Of a stretch of 64,000 nucleotides of DNA, positions 62,139-64,000 are shown piece by piece. Position 1 is the first letter of the stretch. Every line of letters starts with the position of its first letter. The notes beneath the pieces are model-generated. The model ran no database searches. It worked only from the letters and a program-made list of their open reading frames with translations, and was not told the origin of the DNA. The DNA comes from a virus: the IMG/VR virus record IMGVR_UViG_3300042542_005279, positions 17,617-81,616 of that record. One strand, 5' to 3'. The position numbers and the translations under genes were made by a program.

Positions 62139-63263
62139 ATGGCTGTTATTCCTGAACCTGAAAGAACCAAACTTTACACTCAAGTAAAACATTTACTTGG
62201 AGCACCTTTACGTTCTATTGAAATAGTTGATGAACAAATGGATACTCTTTTGGAGTTTTCCGTTCAAGATTATGCTCAGTATGTTCAAGATTGGTTAATT
62301 GAATCTCAATGGACTTCTTTATATAATCTAAATTTGGATACTCAATCTTTATCAAGAGCGTTTGTAACAAAGAGTTTAGATTGGGAAACAAGATACTCAT
62401 ATGCATACTCAAAGATTGTGGGACTACAAACCAATGGAGATTGGGTTTTGAAAAAGGATTTTATTCAATTAGAAAGAGGAAAGCAAATTTATGAGATACC
62501 CGCAGGTCGTGAATTGAATGAATTGTTATGGTTTACTCCCGCAACACTAAACAATATTTTCTTTGACCCTTGGTCTTTTGGAGGTATTGGTTCAGGAGGA
62601 TTGGGTGGTCCTGGTGGATTTGCTCAGATGGGTAACACGGTTGGTTCATACTTTATGATGCCCGCTTTTGATATGTTACTTCGTATGCAAGAAGTTAATA
62701 TTCAAAGAAGAATTATTGCTGGAGATTTAACTTATCGTGTGACCGCATTACCTGATGGTAAAAAGGCAATTCATTTGATGCAGACTCCAGGTGGAAAATT
62801 CGACTTCGGAAATGCTAATCTAATGAGAGGACAAGTATGGTATTGGTATTATGATACTGAAGGTGCTGATAGGGATGATTGTTTAAAAAGTAATCCTGAT
62901 ATTATAAAATTACCATCTGATGTTCCTTTTGATGAATTATCTTGGATTGATTTGAATAATCCCGCTAAGCAGTGGGTTCGTAGATGGTTTATTGCATATG
63001 TTAAAGAAACCTTATCAAGAGTAAGAGGAAAGTATAGTGGTAACTTAAAAACACCCGATTCTGAATTAACTATGGATTATACATCTTTAGCCACTGAAGC
63101 GAAGGATGAAAAGACAAAATTAATTGAGGAATTAATTGGCGCCGAGGGTAGATTGACAAGGTTAAAGCCTGAAAAGGTTATGGAAAGGGAGGCTCTGATT
63201 GCTGAAAATCTAAACAAACAAATGAAATTCAGAGCATTCCCAAGACAAATATATGTAATTTAA
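62139..63263 (+). CDS. Neck protein, gp13-like
   Basis: The 374-residue product resembles T4 gp13 (309 residues), which forms the head-tail neck. Family features are LYTQVKHLLGAPLRSIEIVD and DEQMDTLLEFSVQDYAQYVQ near the start, a YSYAYSKIVGLQ region, a Gly-rich insert (GGIGSGGLGGPGGFAQMG, about 147-165), then WYWYYDTEG. The C-terminal helical block is WFIAYVKETLSRVRGKYSGN followed by SELTMDYTSLATEAKDEKTK and LIEELIGAEGRL. It is read on the opposite strand from the tail genes. The next gene starts 1 base after its stop. Confidence 0.72.
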   Translation: MAVIPEPERTKLYTQVKHLLGAPLRSIEIVDEQMDTLLEFSVQDYAQYVQDWLIESQWTSLYNLNLDTQSLSRAFVTKSLDWETRYSYAYSKIVGLQTNGDWVLKKDFIQLERGKQIYEIPAGRELNELLWFTPATLNNIFFDPWSFGGIGSGGLGGPGGFAQMGNTVGSYFMMPAFDMLLRMQEVNIQRRIIAGDLTYRVTALPDGKKAIHLMQTPGGKFDFGNANLMRGQVWYWYYDTEGADRDDCLKSNPDIIKLPSDVPFDELSWIDLNNPAKQWVRRWFIAYVKETLSRVRGKYSGNLKTPDSELTMDYTSLATEAKDEKTKLIEELIGAEGRLTRLKPEKVMEREALIAENLNKQMKFRAFPRQIYVI

Positions 63264-63264
63264 T

Positions 63265-63600
63265 ATGGCAATTATTCGTTCAATACCTTCTGAAAAAGTA
63301 ATTGGTGGTAGAATTATAAAATCATCTGAAATTGTTATTGTATCTGAACCTGAATATACATCTAATGGTGAGGGATTAATAATTGTAAAAGATATTAGTT
63401 TTTGTAAATTGAAATTAAATCATGCCGCAACTGACCACGTTAGGGTTAAGTCGTTAACAAACACTTTAATAATTCCTGATATTGGAATGTTTGATGAAAA
63501 ATATGATGAGTTATCAATTACATCCGAATCGTGTGTTGAGTTTTATTTTGCCCAAGGACATTGGTACATTACATCAAGTGATGGGTTAAAGTTATCTTAA
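63265..63600 (+). CDS. Small beta-rich protein after gp13-like gene
   Basis: The 111-residue product is nearly all beta strands (IGGRIIKSSEIVIVSEPEYT, GLIIVKDISFCKLKLNH, CVEFYFAQGHWYITSSDG). It has two Cys and no enzyme motif. It is translated with the gp13-like gene and might be a decoration or neck appendage protein. No family was recognised. Its TAA overlaps the stop of the convergent HNH gene (TTAA). Confidence 0.55.
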   Translation: MAIIRSIPSEKVIGGRIIKSSEIVIVSEPEYTSNGEGLIIVKDISFCKLKLNHAATDHVRVKSLTNTLIIPDIGMFDEKYDELSITSESCVEFYFAQGHWYITSSDGLKLS

Positions 63601-64000
63601 ACTATTCTCCCTCCTTTTTTGAAATTATCTTGGGACCACAATGGTTGTAAATTAGTGTAATGACATAATTTAAAAACCTCTTCTTCTGTTTTTGCCGTAC
63701 ATAATGGTATTATATGGTCGATGTGCCAACCATAAAAACCGTAATTATCCCAAGTCATACCTTCTAAAAATTTTTTCTCCAAATATTCTTTAAGAAATTC
63801 AGGAGTACAACCAACAACATCAAATGTTTTATTTTTTTTTGTAATTTTATTTGACGATAAAAAAACATTAATCCTTCTTCTTATGTTTTCCGAAAGTTTT
63901 ACAATGTTTGATTCTTTTCTTCTTTTATTAGAATAATACGTTCTATATTCAGTAATTTTACTTTTATTTTTAAGTTTATACTCGTTTCGTGAAAGTTTGA
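63597..64000 (-). CDS. HNH endonuclease, 5' end beyond window
   Basis: The frame is open from the stop at 63597 to the window edge, so the true start lies beyond 64000; at least 133 residues are visible. The C-terminal part is an HNH core of the phage homing type: CTPEFLKEYLEKKFLEGMTW, then GWHIDHIIPLCTA, and YTNLQPLWSQDNFKKG. The helical upstream part is basic (SNKRRKESNIVKLSENIRRR). Such enzymes are usually selfish free-standing homing nucleases. The TTG at 63782 is not its start, because the frame continues upstream with HNH-family sequence. Confidence 0.85.
   Translation of the reverse strand, partial: KLSRNEYKLKNKSKITEYRTYYSNKRRKESNIVKLSENIRRRINVFLSSNKITKKNKTFDVVGCTPEFLKEYLEKKFLEGMTWDNYGFYGWHIDHIIPLCTAKTEEEVFKLCHYTNLQPLWSQDNFKKGGRIV

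Noticed and set aside
62215-62412. 65-codon minus-strand frame inside the gp13-like gene
   Set aside because: Antisense of a well-supported neck protein gene with no promoter box in its own orientation.
1-64000. tRNA genes
   Set aside because: No stretch with a cloverleaf and the conserved T-loop sequence was noticed; nearly all bases are within coding frames. A covariance-model scan would settle this.

Overview
The window is part of the genome of a large, AT-rich, contractile-tailed (T4-like myovirus) phage. The evidence is a nearly complete tail and baseplate set (relatives of T4 gp6, gp13, gp15, gp18, gp19, gp25, gp26 and gp53, a gp48/gp54-type protein and a tape measure). It also carries T4-style replication genes: a UvsX-like recombinase, a DnaB/gp41-type helicase, a 5'-3' exonuclease, a gp32-like single-strand binding protein and NrdA/NrdB. 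The host is probably a member of the Bacteroidota. Tail adhesins carry SprB-type repeats, a module typical of Bacteroidota gliding adhesins; Shine-Dalgarno sequences are mostly absent and leaders are A-rich; and the best vegetative promoter (before the SSB gene) also fits the Bacteroidota -33/-7 pattern. TAA, TAG and TGA all serve as stops, so the standard code applies. No tRNA, rRNA, insertion sequence or CRISPR array was seen, and no gene-free stretch exceeds 300 bases.

Layout. 1-1473 (+): end of one gene and a Pro/Thr-linker tail fibre. 1477-22413 (-): RuvC-like resolvase, then tail fibre/adhesin genes with SprB repeats and Cys-rich modules, then baseplate periphery proteins and a giant gp7-position wedge protein. 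22486-24787 (-): gp6 and gp25 wedge proteins. 24806-33910 (-): a DNA metabolism block (unknown gene, NrdA, NrdB, helicase, unknown gene, exonuclease, UvsX, small gene, SSB) interrupted by clear hairpin terminators. 33987-50930 (-): small unknown genes, a 2162-residue tail protein, gp53-like LysM protein, a 1536-residue baseplate protein with an OmpA-like insert, tape measure, and a gp26-like chaperone with a predicted +1 frameshift extension. 51030-57584 (-): tail tube, HAD phosphatase, a hidden 33-codon gene, tail sheath, sheath terminator and a neck/connector candidate, with a hidden ribbon-helix-helix gene on the opposite strand at 55869-56033. 57637-63600 (+): SNF2-family ATPase, a Mn-type superoxide dismutase fused to a PD-(D/E)XK-like nuclease domain, an unknown partner, the gp13-like neck protein and a small unknown gene. 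63597-64000 (-): truncated HNH endonuclease.

How it works together. Late structural genes, on both strands, are led by the same box, TATTTAT on the coding strand, 4 to 42 bases before the first start of almost every transcription unit. It looks like a late promoter of T4 type (one AT-rich box, no -35) but with the opposite polarity to T4's TATAAATA. The SSB gene instead has a TTGACA-17-TATATT promoter and terminators on both sides, so it is an insulated cistron.

The most novel items are the superoxide dismutase-nuclease fusion and its + strand cassette, the predicted +1 frameshift in the tail chaperone, the box system, the HAD phosphatase between sheath and tube genes, the SprB and Cys-module adhesins, and a short 'ESQL' peptide motif shared by two otherwise unrelated genes.
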